Translations under genes and position numbers: made by a program | DNA from: Brachybacterium sp. SGAir0954 | Lineage (GTDB): Bacteria > Actinomycetota > Actinomycetes > Actinomycetales > Dermabacteraceae | NCBI RefSeq assembly: GCF_005490785.1 | Contig: NZ_CP027295.1 | Span: 2,728,001-2,792,000 of the forward strand | Reading direction: 5' to 3' | DNA: 64,000 bases | The notes under the pieces: model-generated | Told to the model about the DNA's origin: nothing | The model's database searches: none | Seen by the model: the letters and a program-made list of their open reading frames with translations, nothing else | Shown: in pieces, positions 41,787 through 50,426 of the stretch | How the letters are laid out: each line of letters begins with the position of its first letter | Numbering within the stretch: position 1 is the stretch's first letter

Positions 41787-42556
41787 GCACGAGGCCCGCC
41801 GCCCGCCCCGTCCGCACCCCGGGGCTGAGCGCCAAGGAGGAGATCATGGCGCGGCTCCGCGCCGCCCTCGACGTGCCCCGCCGCGACGCGGTCACCGAGG
41901 CGGCCGACGTCCCCCGCGACTACCAGCGGGCCGACGACCGCCAGGAGGTCTCCACGGACCCCGCCAAGGTGCGCGACGTGCTCGCCCAGCGCATCGCGGA
42001 CTACCGCGCGACCGTCCACCGCACGACGCCCTCCCAGCTCCCGGCCGCGATCGCCGAGGCGCTCGACGGCGCCGGATCGGTGATCGTCCCGCCCGGCGTC
42101 CCCGAGGGGTGGACCGCGCAGGTCGCCGCGACCGTGCAGGTCGACGACGGCACCCCCGGTCCCCGCGAGCTCGACGTCATCGACGCGGTCCTCACCGGCT
42201 GCCACACGGCGATCGCCGTGACCGGCACCCTCGTGCTGCGCTCCGACGACCTCTCCGGACGCCGGGCGCTGACCCTCGTCCCGGACCGCCACGTGGTCGT
42301 GGTGCAGGCCGACCAGGTGGTGCTCGGCGTGCCCAAGGGCATCGAGCGCATGGGCGAGGACCCCGCCTCCCCCTGGACCCTGATCTCCGGGCCGAGCGCC
42401 ACGAGCGACATCGAGCTCGAGCGCGTCGAGGGCGTCCACGGTCCCCGGCAGCTGCACGTCGTCCTCGTCGACCCCGAGCCGGAGCCGGAGCCCGACTCCC
42501 CCGCCCCGGACGGCACCTCCGCCTCCGCCCCGACCTCCCAGGAGACCTACCGATGA
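41783..42556 (+). CDS. lutC: Lactate utilization protein C (LUD domain)
   Basis: 257 residues of the LUD fold: GSVIVPPGVPEGW, GCHTAIAVTGTLVLRSDD, RRALTLVPDRHVVVV and GPSATSDIELERVEGVHGP, the hallmark C-terminal strand. The family's function is as the third component of lactate oxidation. A Pro/Glu tail follows. Its stop overlaps the ATG of the aldose epimerase. Confidence 0.96.
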   Translation: MSTRPAARPVRTPGLSAKEEIMARLRAALDVPRRDAVTEAADVPRDYQRADDRQEVSTDPAKVRDVLAQRIADYRATVHRTTPSQLPAAIAEALDGAGSVIVPPGVPEGWTAQVAATVQVDDGTPGPRELDVIDAVLTGCHTAIAVTGTLVLRSDDLSGRRALTLVPDRHVVVVQADQVVLGVPKGIERMGEDPASPWTLISGPSATSDIELERVEGVHGPRQLHVVLVDPEPEPEPDSPAPDGTSASAPTSQETYR

Positions 42557-43488
42557 CCGTCCCCTCCCCCGCCTCCCGCGACCGCGGCGCGCTGCTCGCC
42601 CTCGCCGCCGGGCCGTACCGCGTCGAGGTCTCGACCGTGGGCGCGACCCTCGAGTCGCTCACCGTCGGCGGCCGCGACCTGCTGGTCCGCAGCCCCGAGC
42701 AGGGCCCCATGGCCCATTACCGCGGGGCGATCGTCGCCCCGTGGCCGAACCGCATCGGGGACGGCGCCTACACCTGGGACGGCCAGGAGCTGCAGACCCC
42801 GATCACCGAGGTCGAGCGGGGCAACGCCCTCCACGGCCTGGTCTCCTTCCAGGAGTTCGCGGTCGCCGAGGCCGGGGAGGACGAGCTCGTGCTGCGCACC
42901 GAGCTGTTCCCCACCCCCGGCTACCCCTTCCACCTGCTGCTCACGGTGCGCTACGCGCTGCACGAGGGCACGGGCCTGACGACCACCGTCACCGCCCGGA
43001 ACCTCGGTGCGGCGGACGCCCCCTACGGCGTGTGCCCCCACCCCTACCTCGTCGCGGGGCCGGAGCCGCTGGACACCTGGACCCTGCAGGTCGCCGCGGC
43101 GACCGTGCTCACGGTGACCGAGGACCGCCTGCTGCCCACCGGCACCGCCCCGGTCGCCCCGGGCTCCGACTTCGACTTCTCGTCGCCGCGCGTGATCGGC
43201 GACCTCTTCATCGACCACGCGTTCACGGATCTCGCACGGGACGAGGACGGCCGGCTGACCGTGACGGTCACCGCCCCGGGCGGCACGGGCGTCGAGCTCA
43301 GCGCGGGCGAGGAGTGCCCGTGGCTGCAGCTGCACACCGGGGACCGCCCCGAGCCGGAGAACCACCGCCTGGGTCTCGCGACCGAGCCGATGACCTGCCC
43401 CCCGGACGCCTTCCGCTCCGGCGCCGACGTGGTGCGCCTGCGTCCGGAGGCGGAGCACACCGCGGCCTGGTCGATCCGCGGCTGGTGA
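42553..43488 (+). CDS. Aldose 1-epimerase family protein
   Basis: 311 residues of the galactose-mutarotase fold. NALHGLVS and CPHPYLV carry the two His of the active site, and LATEPMTCPPDAF the catalytic Glu. WPNRIGDGAYTWDG fits the family N-terminal strand. The gene is joined to lutC by an ATGA overlap, an unusual place for a sugar mutarotase; joint use when carbon sources change is possible. It ends in a perfect hairpin at 43520-43562. Confidence 0.92.
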   Translation: MTVPSPASRDRGALLALAAGPYRVEVSTVGATLESLTVGGRDLLVRSPEQGPMAHYRGAIVAPWPNRIGDGAYTWDGQELQTPITEVERGNALHGLVSFQEFAVAEAGEDELVLRTELFPTPGYPFHLLLTVRYALHEGTGLTTTVTARNLGAADAPYGVCPHPYLVAGPEPLDTWTLQVAAATVLTVTEDRLLPTGTAPVAPGSDFDFSSPRVIGDLFIDHAFTDLARDEDGRLTVTVTAPGGTGVELSAGEECPWLQLHTGDRPEPENHRLGLATEPMTCPPDAFRSGADVVRLRPEAEHTAAWSIRGW

Positions 43489-43519
43489 CCGCCCGCCGCT
43501 GAGCGGCGCACCGCAGGAC

Positions 43520-43562
43520 GAGCTCGGGCCCGTCACCCCCGGAGGGTGACGGGCCCGAGCTC
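43520..43562. terminator. Perfect 19-bp bidirectional hairpin between epimerase and lsr2
   Basis: Arms 43520-43538 and 43544-43562 are exact reverse complements with a 5-base loop. It lies between convergent gene ends. Confidence 0.85.
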
Positions 43563-43577
43563 TCGGATCACCGCGGA

Positions 43578-43907
43578 TCAGTCGCGGTGGGCCTCCTCGT
43601 AGGCGGAGCGCAGCGACGCGGCCACGCGGCCGCGGTCGGGGACCTCGTAGCCGTTCTCGCGGGCCCACTCGCGGATGCGGGCGGAGTCGCCGGAGGAGGC
43701 GGCGCGGCCGGCGCGGGTGGTCGAGCGGCGACCGCCCACGCGGCGGGCCTTCGCAGTCCACTCGCCGATGTCCTCGCGCAGCTTCGCGGCGTTCTCCTCG
43801 GAGAGGTCGATCTCGTAGGAGACGCCGTCGAGCGAGAAGCTCACCGTCTGCTCCGCCGTCGAGCCGTCGATGTCGTCGACGAGCTCCACATAGGTCTTCC
43901 GGGCCAT
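43578..43907 (-). CDS. lsr2: Lsr2 nucleoid-associated protein
   Basis: 109 residues. Lsr2 bridges DNA and silences AT-rich, often foreign genes. The N-terminal dimerisation domain starts MARKTYVELVDDIDGS and holds DGVSYEIDLSEENAAKLR; the C-terminal AT-hook-like domain has RIREWARENGYEVPDRGRV with the RGR minor-groove motif. GAGGAGGT lies a few bases before the ATG. Its promoter region (43975-44013) is one of the most AT-rich places in the window and contains an inverted repeat. Confidence 0.97.
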   Translation of the reverse strand: MARKTYVELVDDIDGSTAEQTVSFSLDGVSYEIDLSEENAAKLREDIGEWTAKARRVGGRRSTTRAGRAASSGDSARIREWARENGYEVPDRGRVAASLRSAYEEAHRD

Positions 43908-43974
43908 GTCGGTACCTCCTCAGTACACAGTGTTCTCCGACTTCGTGAGAAGTGGAGGTCGATGGTCGTGCACC

Positions 43975-44013
43975 ATTATGTGCGCGGCGGCCGAATATAC
44001 ACAACCGCCGCGC
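43975..44013 (-). promoter_or_regulatory. lsr2 promoter with AT-rich core and inverted repeat
   Basis: On the minus strand TTGTGT (43999-44004) and CATAAT (43975-43980) are 18 bases apart, a good sigma-70-type promoter. GCGCGGCGG (43982-43990) and CCGCCGCGC (44005-44013) form 9-bp inverted arms around the -35 and its AATATACAC core. A leader of about 60 bases leads to the ATG. Confidence 0.6.
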
Positions 44014-44018
44014 CGAAT

Positions 44019-44228
44019 TCATGAGGAATTCCGCGCCGTTCCGGTTCCGCCGGCCGCATCGGGATCGTCGATTTTGTGACGAAGGCGGTATTCCTTCTCC
44101 GCCGCCTTCTCGGCGTCGCGCTCACTCTTGTCCGAGCGCAGCAGCGCACGCATCACGAACCAGAACACGAGCCCCACGGCGACCGGCGGGAGCAGGGAGC
44201 CGGCCTCGTACCAGAATCCACTGTCCAT
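44019..44228 (-). CDS. Small membrane protein downstream of lysS
   Basis: 69 residues: one membrane helix (GSLLPPVAVGLVFWFVMRALL, about 10-30) then a charged coil DKSERDAEKAAEKEYRL and a short tail. Its ATG starts one base after the lysS stop, so it is read from the lysS message. I do not recognise a function. Similar small helix-plus-coil proteins often follow lysS or precede lsr2 in related genomes, which suggests a conserved but unnamed gene. Confidence 0.75.
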   Translation of the reverse strand: MDSGFWYEAGSLLPPVAVGLVFWFVMRALLRSDKSERDAEKAAEKEYRLRHKIDDPDAAGGTGTARNSS

Positions 44229-44229
44229 C

Positions 44230-45738
44230 TCAGGCCCCCGGCTTCACGAGCGGGAAGAGGATCGTCTCGCGGATGCCGAGCCCGGTGAGCGCCATGAGCA
44301 GGCGGTCGATGCCCATGCCCATGCCGCCCGTGGGCGGCAGGGCGTACTCCATCGCCTCGAGGAAGTCCTCGTCCAGGAGCATCGCCTCGTCGTCGCCCTG
44401 CGCGGCGAGCCGCGCCTGCTGCTCGAAGCGCTCACGCTGGATGACGGGGTCCACGAGCTCGGAGTAGCCGGTGCCGAGCTCGAAGCCGCGCACGTAGAGG
44501 TCCCACTTCTCGACGACCCCGGGGGTGTCCCGGTGCGCGCGCACGAGCGGGCTCGTCTCGACCGGGAAGTCCCGGACGAAGGTCGGAGCGTGGAGGTGGT
44601 CGCCCACGCGGTGCTCGAAGAGCTCCTCGACGAGCTTCCCGTGGCCGAACTTCGGGTGGTCCAGATCGAGATCGAGCGAACGAGCGATCGCGCGCAGCTC
44701 CTCGACGGTGGTCTCCGGGGTGATCTCCTGGCCGAGGGATTCCGAGAGGGAGCCGTAGACGGTGATCTTCGCCCATTCTCCGGAGAGGTCGTATTCGGTG
44801 CCGTCGGCGAGCGTGACGACCTGGGATCCGGTGACCGTCTCCGCGGCCTCCTGCACGAGCTGCTGCGTCAGCTCGCCGATCGTGTTGTAGTCCCCGTACG
44901 CCTGATATGCCTCGAGCATCGAGAACTCCGGGGAATGCGTGGAATCCGCGCCCTCGTTGCGGAAGTTCCGGTTGATCTCGAAGACACGGTCGAGGCCGCC
45001 CACGGCCGCGCGCTTGAGGAAGAGCTCCGGTGCGATCCGCAGGTAGAGGTCGAGGTCGAAGGCGTTCATGTGGGTCACGAACGGGCGTGCCGCGGCGCCC
45101 GAGGGGACCACCTGCAGCATCGGCGTCTCGACCTCGACGAACTCGCGGCGGTCGAAGGAGCCGCGCAGGGAGCGCATGAGGGCGGCGCGCTGGCGCACCG
45201 TGTCCCGCGCCTGCTGGCGCACGATGAGGTCCACGTACCGGCGGCGCACGCGGGACTCCTCGGAGAGGTCCGCGTGGAGCACCGGGAGCGGGCGCACGGC
45301 CTTCGCGGCCATCTGCCAGGCATCGGCGAAGATGCTCAGCTCGCCGCGGCGGGAGGCGCCCACGCGGCCGTGGAAGAACACGTGGTCGCCGAGGTCGACG
45401 TCCGCCTTGTACTGGGTCAGGCGCTCCTCGCCGACCTCGGCGAGGCTCAGCATGATCTGGATGCGCTCGCCCGCACCGTCCTGGACGGTCGCGAAGCACA
45501 GCTTGCCGGTGTTGCGCTGGAAGACGATGCGGCCGGCGATGCCCACCTCGACCTGCGTCTCCTGCCCGGCCTCGAGCTCGCCGTGCTCGGCACGGACCGC
45601 CGCGATCGTGGTGGTGACCGGCACGGAGACCGGGTAGGCCTCCTCACCGCGGTCGAGCAGTCGCTCCCGCTTGGAGCGGCGGACCGCCATCTGGTCGGAG
45701 GTGTCCGGCTGCTCGGCGGCGGGGGTCTCGTTGCTCAT
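44230..45738 (-). CDS. lysS: Lysyl-tRNA synthetase (class II)
   Basis: 502 residues. N-terminal OB-fold anticodon domain with [19 protein letters not shown], then class II core: motif 2 region [20 protein letters not shown] and motif 3 near the C-terminus [19 protein letters not shown]. The length is standard. GACAAT (45746-45751) is 7 bases before the ATG, suggesting a leaderless mRNA, so it may be a separate unit from panC, whose stop is 43 bases upstream. Confidence 0.98.
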   Translation of the reverse strand: MSNETPAAEQPDTSDQMAVRRSKRERLLDRGEEAYPVSVPVTTTIAAVRAEHGELEAGQETQVEVGIAGRIVFQRNTGKLCFATVQDGAGERIQIMLSLAEVGEERLTQYKADVDLGDHVFFHGRVGASRRGELSIFADAWQMAAKAVRPLPVLHADLSEESRVRRRYVDLIVRQQARDTVRQRAALMRSLRGSFDRREFVEVETPMLQVVPSGAAARPFVTHMNAFDLDLYLRIAPELFLKRAAVGGLDRVFEINRNFRNEGADSTHSPEFSMLEAYQAYGDYNTIGELTQQLVQEAAETVTGSQVVTLADGTEYDLSGEWAKITVYGSLSESLGQEITPETTVEELRAIARSLDLDLDHPKFGHGKLVEELFEHRVGDHLHAPTFVRDFPVETSPLVRAHRDTPGVVEKWDLYVRGFELGTGYSELVDPVIQRERFEQQARLAAQGDDEAMLLDEDFLEAMEYALPPTGGMGMGIDRLLMALTGLGIRETILFPLVKPGA

Positions 45739-45745
45739 GGACGCG

Positions 45746-45751
45746 ATTGTC
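45746..45751 (-). promoter_or_regulatory. -10 box (GACAAT) for lysS
   Basis: Minus-strand GACAAT is 7 bases before the ATG at 45738. Confidence 0.5.
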
Positions 45752-45781
45752 CCACGACCACCCCGGACGGGGCCCGTGAGC

Positions 45782-46642
45782 TCAGGGTGCTGTCAGCGAC
45801 ACCACGGTCGCGTCGAGCAGGCGCGTGCCCTCGACCCGGGCGGCGAGGACGACGAGGGCCTCCCCGCGGTGCTCCGGGGTGATCGGGTCGAGGGTCGCGG
45901 GGTCCACGGCGAGCGCATAGGCCCACTCCGCCTCGTCCGACCCGAGCGCGTCGGCGAGGGTCCCGAGGACGGCGCCGACGGAGGGCGCGGCCTCCTGGGC
46001 CGCCGTGATCGTGCGGGAGAGCACGAGGGCGCGCTCACGGCCGGCGTCGGAGAGATAGGTGTTGCGGCTCGAGCGGGCGAGGCCCGTGGGCTCCCGCTGG
46101 ATCTCCACGGGCTCGATCCGCACGGGGAGGTCGAGGTCGGCGACGAGGCGGGTGAGGATCGCGAGCTGCTGGGCGTCCTTGCGGCCGAACACGGCGACGT
46201 CGGGCGCGGCGAGCGTCAGCAGCTTCGTGACGACCGTGACGACCCCGTCGAAGTGCCCGGGACGGGCGGCGCCCTCGAGGAGCGTCCCGGCGCGGCCGGC
46301 GCTCACCGAGACGGTCGGCGGCAGCACGGGGTACATCTCCTCGGCCGAGGGCGCGAAGACGAGGTCCACTAGCCCGTCGACGGCGGCGAGGTCCGCGTCG
46401 AGGTCCCGCGGGTAGGCCTCGTAGTCCTCCCCCGGGCCGAACTGGAGGGGGTTGACGAAGTCGCTGAGGATCACGTGGTCCGCGACCTCGCGGGCGCGGG
46501 CGACGAGCGCGAGGTGGCCGTCGTGGAGGGCGCCCATCGTGGGGACCAGCGCGACGGTCCCCGGCAGGGCCGCTCGGGCCTCGCGGAGGGCGGCCTTCGT
46601 GGTGACGAGGTCGGTGGTGCGATCGGTGCCGGGGCGGGTCAT
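45782..46642 (-). CDS. panC: Pantothenate synthetase
   Basis: 286 residues. PanC condenses pantoate and beta-alanine with [17 protein letters not shown] holds the ATP-binding Hx[22 protein letters not shown] the pantoate region, and [12 protein letters not shown] the KMSKS-like loop; SSRNTYLS is conserved near residue 190. ATG overlaps the DUF2520 stop by 4 bases, which suggests a shared role in pantothenate formation. Confidence 0.97.
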   Translation of the reverse strand: MTRPGTDRTTDLVTTKAALREARAALPGTVALVPTMGALHDGHLALVARAREVADHVILSDFVNPLQFGPGEDYEAYPRDLDADLAAVDGLVDLVFAPSAEEMYPVLPPTVSVSAGRAGTLLEGAARPGHFDGVVTVVTKLLTLAAPDVAVFGRKDAQQLAILTRLVADLDLPVRIEPVEIQREPTGLARSSRNTYLSDAGRERALVLSRTITAAQEAAPSVGAVLGTLADALGSDEAEWAYALAVDPATLDPITPEHRGEALVVLAARVEGTRLLDATVVSLTAP

Positions 46643-47544
46643 GCGTCCTCCGTGTCGGGGTCCTCGAGCAGGGCGCGGATCCGCTGCTCCGTGAGGGAGG
46701 GTAGTCCCGAGCGGTCCAGGGCGGCGCGCGCGAGGGCGCGGTAGGTGGCGGAGGTGTCCGCGGGATCACCGGGCAGAGCGGTCGCGTCGAGGTCGTCGAG
46801 CGCGCCGAGGTGGGAGGCGACGGTGCCGGCGTCCCCGCGCACCACCGGTCCCGTGAGCGCGGCGGAGCCGTGCCGCAGGGCGTTGTCCAGGGCGGCCTCG
46901 AGCAGGGGCCGGAGCAGGTGCCCGGGCTCCTCGATCCCGATCCTCGCGAGCGCCTCGCGGGCCTGGTCCACGAGCACGACGAGGTGGTTCGCGCCGTGGG
47001 CGAGGGCCGCGTGGTAGAGCGCGCGGTCCCCCTCGGGGAGGACGAACCCCTCCCCTCCGAGCTCGACCACGAGCGCCGCGGCGATCGGGGCGAAGAGCTC
47101 GCTCGCCGTGATCGCCATGGGGCAGCCGAACAGTCGCGGGAGGTCGTCGCGGGTGCCGGTGAAGGTCATGGCGGGGTGGATCGCGAGCGTCGCGCACCCG
47201 GCCTCGGCGAGCGGGGCGAGCACCTCGGTCCCGTAGCGGCCGGAGGTGTGCACGACCAGCTGGCCTCCGGGCACGAGTCCCGTCGCGGCGATGCCCGCGG
47301 CGAGCGGGCCCAGCTGGTCGTCGGGCACGGCGAGGAGCAGCAGCTCGCTGCGCTCGACGATCGCGGGCACGTCGAGCAGCGGCACCCCGGGCAGGAGCTC
47401 CGCCGCCCGCTCGCGGGAGACGTCGGAGACGGCGTAGGCGCCGGTGATCGCATGGCCCTCCGCGCGCAGCGCCGCACCGAGCACGGCGCCCACGCGGCCC
47501 GCGCCGATGATGCCGATGCCGAGCCGGGGCGCGTCGGCGCTCAT
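46639..47544 (-). CDS. Rossmann-like and DUF2520 domain protein
   Basis: 301 residues. An N-terminal dinucleotide-binding fold (GIGIIGAGRVGAVLGAAL) is followed by AVPDDQLGPLA and IHPAMTFTG, then the helical DUF2520 domain with LYHAALAHGANHLVVLVDQ. The layout resembles ketopantoate reductase and pyrroline-5-carboxylate reductase. The gene overlaps panC by 4 bases, so acting as the ketopantoate reductase of the pathway is plausible but unproved. It also overlaps the PH-domain gene downstream on the map by 4 bases. Confidence 0.9.
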   Translation of the reverse strand: MSADAPRLGIGIIGAGRVGAVLGAALRAEGHAITGAYAVSDVSRERAAELLPGVPLLDVPAIVERSELLLLAVPDDQLGPLAAGIAATGLVPGGQLVVHTSGRYGTEVLAPLAEAGCATLAIHPAMTFTGTRDDLPRLFGCPMAITASELFAPIAAALVVELGGEGFVLPEGDRALYHAALAHGANHLVVLVDQAREALARIGIEEPGHLLRPLLEAALDNALRHGSAALTGPVVRGDAGTVASHLGALDDLDATALPGDPADTSATYRALARAALDRSGLPSLTEQRIRALLEDPDTEDA

Positions 47545-49217
47545 CGCCCCTCCCCCGTCCGTGATGCGCCGGAGGCGGCCGGTGCGGCCGCGGCCAGCGG
47601 CGGGACGGGCCAGCCGTCGCGCTTGGTGTAGCGGCGCGCGGTCGCGGCGTCGAGGGCGAGGGCGGCGTGCAGCACGAGGGCGTCGGCCCGCGGCAGGGCG
47701 TCGAGCTCGACCGTGTGACCGGCGACGGCGACGGAGAGGTCGAGGCTCCCGAGCCGGCGGGCGAGCGGGCCGTCCCCCACGGAGAGCTCCTGGACGCGGT
47801 CACGGGGGACGATCTGCACCCGCCGGGCGAGGAGACCGCTGCGGCGCACCACGGCGCCGGGGAGCAGGACGGTGACGACGGTGCGCCGGGCGTACCACTG
47901 CAGGGGGTGCGGCGCGCGCAGGCCGGGCAGCTCCCGGGCGGGCGCGGTGAGCAGCCGCTCGAGCGCGGCGAGGTCGTCGCCGGTCCCCAGCGGCGGGGCG
48001 AGGTGGCCGATGGTCGACGCGAGCTCGTCCGGGGTGCCCACGGGGAGCACGCTGCGGGCGCCGCCGTCCTCGTCCTCGTCGATGCCCGCGACGGTGACGG
48101 TCACAGCGGTCCAGCGCGGGGCGCGCCACAGCAGCGGCCGGCGCAGCTCGAGGCGCTGGATGCGGCCCGGGGCGATCGTGTCCGCCCGGGTGTTCGCGAG
48201 GCCGCGGCGCATCCGCAGCCCGGAGTCGGAGACGCGGGAGACGAAGCCCCAGCCGCTCTCGATGCGGCCGAACACGTAGCGCGGGACCGCGATCACGGCG
48301 GGGAGCAGCGGCACGAGGATGGCGATCGAGAGCCCCTCCTGCCAGATCGCGAGCGCGATCGTCACGCCCAGGCCGATGACGCTCGCGGCGAGGCCCAGCA
48401 GGAAGGAGCTGTCGCGCAGCAGGGAGCGGACCAGGCGCTCGGTGGGGATCTCGGCGATCAGCTCGCCGTCGGTGACGCCGTCGTGCAGGATCGCCCGGGC
48501 CCTCGCGGCGAGGTCCCCCTCCCCTGCGGGACGGTCCGCGGGATCGGGTGCTCCCGGCGACGACGTCGCCGCGGCTCCAATCGCCGGCGCAGCCCCGGGA
48601 TCGACGGGCGTCCCCGGGGCCCTCGCCGCCGCTGTCCCCGACGTCTCCGCGCCGGCTGCTCCGGTCGCGCCCGCGGGCCCGCCGTCGGCCGACGCCCCGG
48701 CCCCGGGCGCAGGTCCGTCCACGGTCGCCGGTCCGGCCCCGGGCACGGTCCCGGCGGCGACCTCGAGGATCCGTCGCCGCAGGTCCTCCGCCTCCGCGGA
48801 GCGCACGTAGGCGATGTCGAGGTAGGACTCGCCGCCGCCGGCGACCTCGATCCGCACCTTCGCGAGGCCCAGCAGGCGCGCGAGGAGGGGACGCTCGAGG
48901 GAGACCGACTCTATCCGGGCGCGCGGGGCGAACTGCCGGGTGCGGCTGAGCAGACCGCTGCGGCGCACCACGCCGTCCGCGTCCACGCCGTAGCTCGTGG
49001 CCCACCACGACAGGGCCGAGACCACGACGCCGATGACCACCGCGGCCCCGAGGACCCCCAGGCCGATCAGCAGCCGTCGCACGGTGAAGTCCCCCACGAG
49101 GGCGGCGAGATTCTGCGCGGTGAGCACGGCGACCGCGCCGACCACGATCCGCCACCCGGTGACGAGCGGGGTCAGCGGGTGGGTGCGACGGTGCCCCGGA
49201 GGGAGCGCGGAGCTCAC
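47541..49217 (-). CDS. Large PH-domain membrane protein (YdbT-like)
   Basis: 558 residues with two membrane pairs (about 25-80 and 265-315) each followed by a bPH_2 domain: YGVDADGVVRRSGLLSRTRQ, RIESVSLERPLLARLLGLAK and later RMRRGLANTRADTIAPGRIQ; a third PH-like unit is near RRSGLLARRVQIVPRDRVQE. Between the first PH unit and the second membrane pair lies an Ala/Pro/Gly linker of about 75 residues. The GTG start overlaps the stop of the smaller PH protein (GTGA). The pair corresponds to B. subtilis YdbS/YdbT, linked to antimicrobial peptide resistance. Confidence 0.88.
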   Translation of the reverse strand: MSSALPPGHRRTHPLTPLVTGWRIVVGAVAVLTAQNLAALVGDFTVRRLLIGLGVLGAAVVIGVVVSALSWWATSYGVDADGVVRRSGLLSRTRQFAPRARIESVSLERPLLARLLGLAKVRIEVAGGGESYLDIAYVRSAEAEDLRRRILEVAAGTVPGAGPATVDGPAPGAGASADGGPAGATGAAGAETSGTAAARAPGTPVDPGAAPAIGAAATSSPGAPDPADRPAGEGDLAARARAILHDGVTDGELIAEIPTERLVRSLLRDSSFLLGLAASVIGLGVTIALAIWQEGLSIAILVPLLPAVIAVPRYVFGRIESGWGFVSRVSDSGLRMRRGLANTRADTIAPGRIQRLELRRPLLWRAPRWTAVTVTVAGIDEDEDGGARSVLPVGTPDELASTIGHLAPPLGTGDDLAALERLLTAPARELPGLRAPHPLQWYARRTVVTVLLPGAVVRRSGLLARRVQIVPRDRVQELSVGDGPLARRLGSLDLSVAVAGHTVELDALPRADALVLHAALALDAATARRYTKRDGWPVPPLAAAAPAASGASRTGEGR

Positions 49218-49831
49218 AGCGCCGCCATCCGGTCCACGCCGCGCTCCGCGAGGAGGCCGCGCAGGCGCTCCGCCTCGTCCCGCGGGAGGCCGGGCAGCGA
49301 GGGCGCCTCGTCGGAGGCGCCGGTCGTGAGCTCGAGGGTCGCGAGGCCGTAGCGGCGCTCGATCGGCCCCTCGCCGATCGTCACGGACTGCACTCGGCCG
49401 TAGGGCACGGTCGAGACCGTGCGGAACATGACCCCGCGGGCGATCACGAGCTCCTGCTCGCCGTCGAGGTAGCCGATCGCCCGCACCCGGCGCGGGGTGA
49501 GCAGCAGGGACTGGACGATCACGGCGAGCGGCACGACGGCGACCGCGGCGATCCACCACCAGGAGGTGATCGCGGCGAGCACGACGGCGCCGACGGCCAG
49601 GGCGAGCGCGATCACGTACCCCGGGATCGCCGCGAGGTAGCGGGCGGGGACGAGCGAGGGCGAGACCGGGCGCAGCCCGTCGACGCCGAGCAGCCTCCCG
49701 TCGCGGATCGTCGGGGCGGGCTCGTGCCCGGCGGCGGTCCCGTGCGGCGTGCTGTGCTCGACCGGCGCGGTGGGCTCGCCGGGTGCGGTGGGCTCGTGCG
49801 GCGCGGTGGGCTCGTCGGGCGAGGAGGTCAT
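49214..49831 (-). CDS. Small PH-domain membrane protein (YdbS-like)
   Basis: 205 residues. The N-terminus has repeated DEPTAP/HEPTAP/GEPTAP units, then a pair of membrane helices (about 70-110) and a bPH_2 domain with LTPRRVRAIGYLDGEQELVIA and RGVMFRTVSTVPYGRVQSV. It is transcribed before and overlaps the larger PH-domain gene. CACGAT (49838-49843) ends 6 bases before the ATG, so this is probably the first gene of a unit reaching to panC. Confidence 0.88.
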   Translation of the reverse strand: MTSSPDEPTAPHEPTAPGEPTAPVEHSTPHGTAAGHEPAPTIRDGRLLGVDGLRPVSPSLVPARYLAAIPGYVIALALAVGAVVLAAITSWWWIAAVAVVPLAVIVQSLLLTPRRVRAIGYLDGEQELVIARGVMFRTVSTVPYGRVQSVTIGEGPIERRYGLATLELTTGASDEAPSLPGLPRDEAERLRGLLAERGVDRMAAL

Positions 49832-49837
49832 GGGGAC

Positions 49838-49843
49838 ATCGTG
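49838..49843 (-). promoter_or_regulatory. -10 box (CACGAT) for the PH-domain/panC unit
   Basis: Minus-strand CACGAT is 6 bases before the ATG at 49831. The 88-base gap to 49920 holds nothing else I can see. Confidence 0.45.
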
Positions 49844-49919
49844 TCATCGATGCCGGGGCGCAGGGCTCCCCGGAGGTCGAGGGACGCTCCGACGGACGTC
49901 GCCCCCGTCGCCGCCCGGC

Positions 49920-50426
49920 TCAGGACCCGACGTGCGCGCGCTCCCCGCCCTCGCCGTCCTGCGGGGGCAGCGTGCCCCAGCGCTCCACGACGACGCCCAG
50001 AACGCCCAGGGCAGTGCCCGCGAGGGCCGCGGCGGTGCTCGGCACCACCGCGGTCCACAGATCGCCGGTGCCGGTGACCAGGAGGAACAGCGCCTGCCCG
50101 GAGAACAGCCCGCCGACGATCGCGCCCGTGTAGGCGCAGGCCCGGGCGATCAGCACGGTCCGGTAGGCGGTGGGCAGGTCGATCTGGTGACGGCGCGGGG
50201 CGAGCGTGGGGTGCTCGTCGCGGTCCCGGCTCTCGACCATGTAGCGCCGCAGCGGGAGGCCGTGCACGAGCAGCACGCCGATGAGCGCGAGCTCGACGAC
50301 CGTGGTGAGCCAGCCCGTGACCGGGACGCTGCGACCGCGGGCCGCCATGACGTCGAGGACCTGCGCGCCGAGGCCCGTGCCGATCAGCCAGATCAGCACC
50401 AGCAGCGGGATGCTCAGCGGCTTCAC
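49920..50426 (-). CDS. DUF3180 family membrane protein
   Basis: 168 residues with about four membrane segments: LSIPLLVLIWLIGTGLGAQV, WLTTVVELALIGVLLVHGL, ACAYTGAIVGGLFSGQALFLL and AALAGTALGVLGVVV. DUF3180 is found next to folK across Actinobacteria. The GTG start overlaps the folBK stop by 4 bases. The function is unknown; constant linkage to folate genes suggests a membrane role in that pathway or only shared regulation. Confidence 0.9.
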   Translation of the reverse strand: MKPLSIPLLVLIWLIGTGLGAQVLDVMAARGRSVPVTGWLTTVVELALIGVLLVHGLPLRRYMVESRDRDEHPTLAPRRHQIDLPTAYRTVLIARACAYTGAIVGGLFSGQALFLLVTGTGDLWTAVVPSTAAALAGTALGVLGVVVERWGTLPPQDGEGGERAHVGS

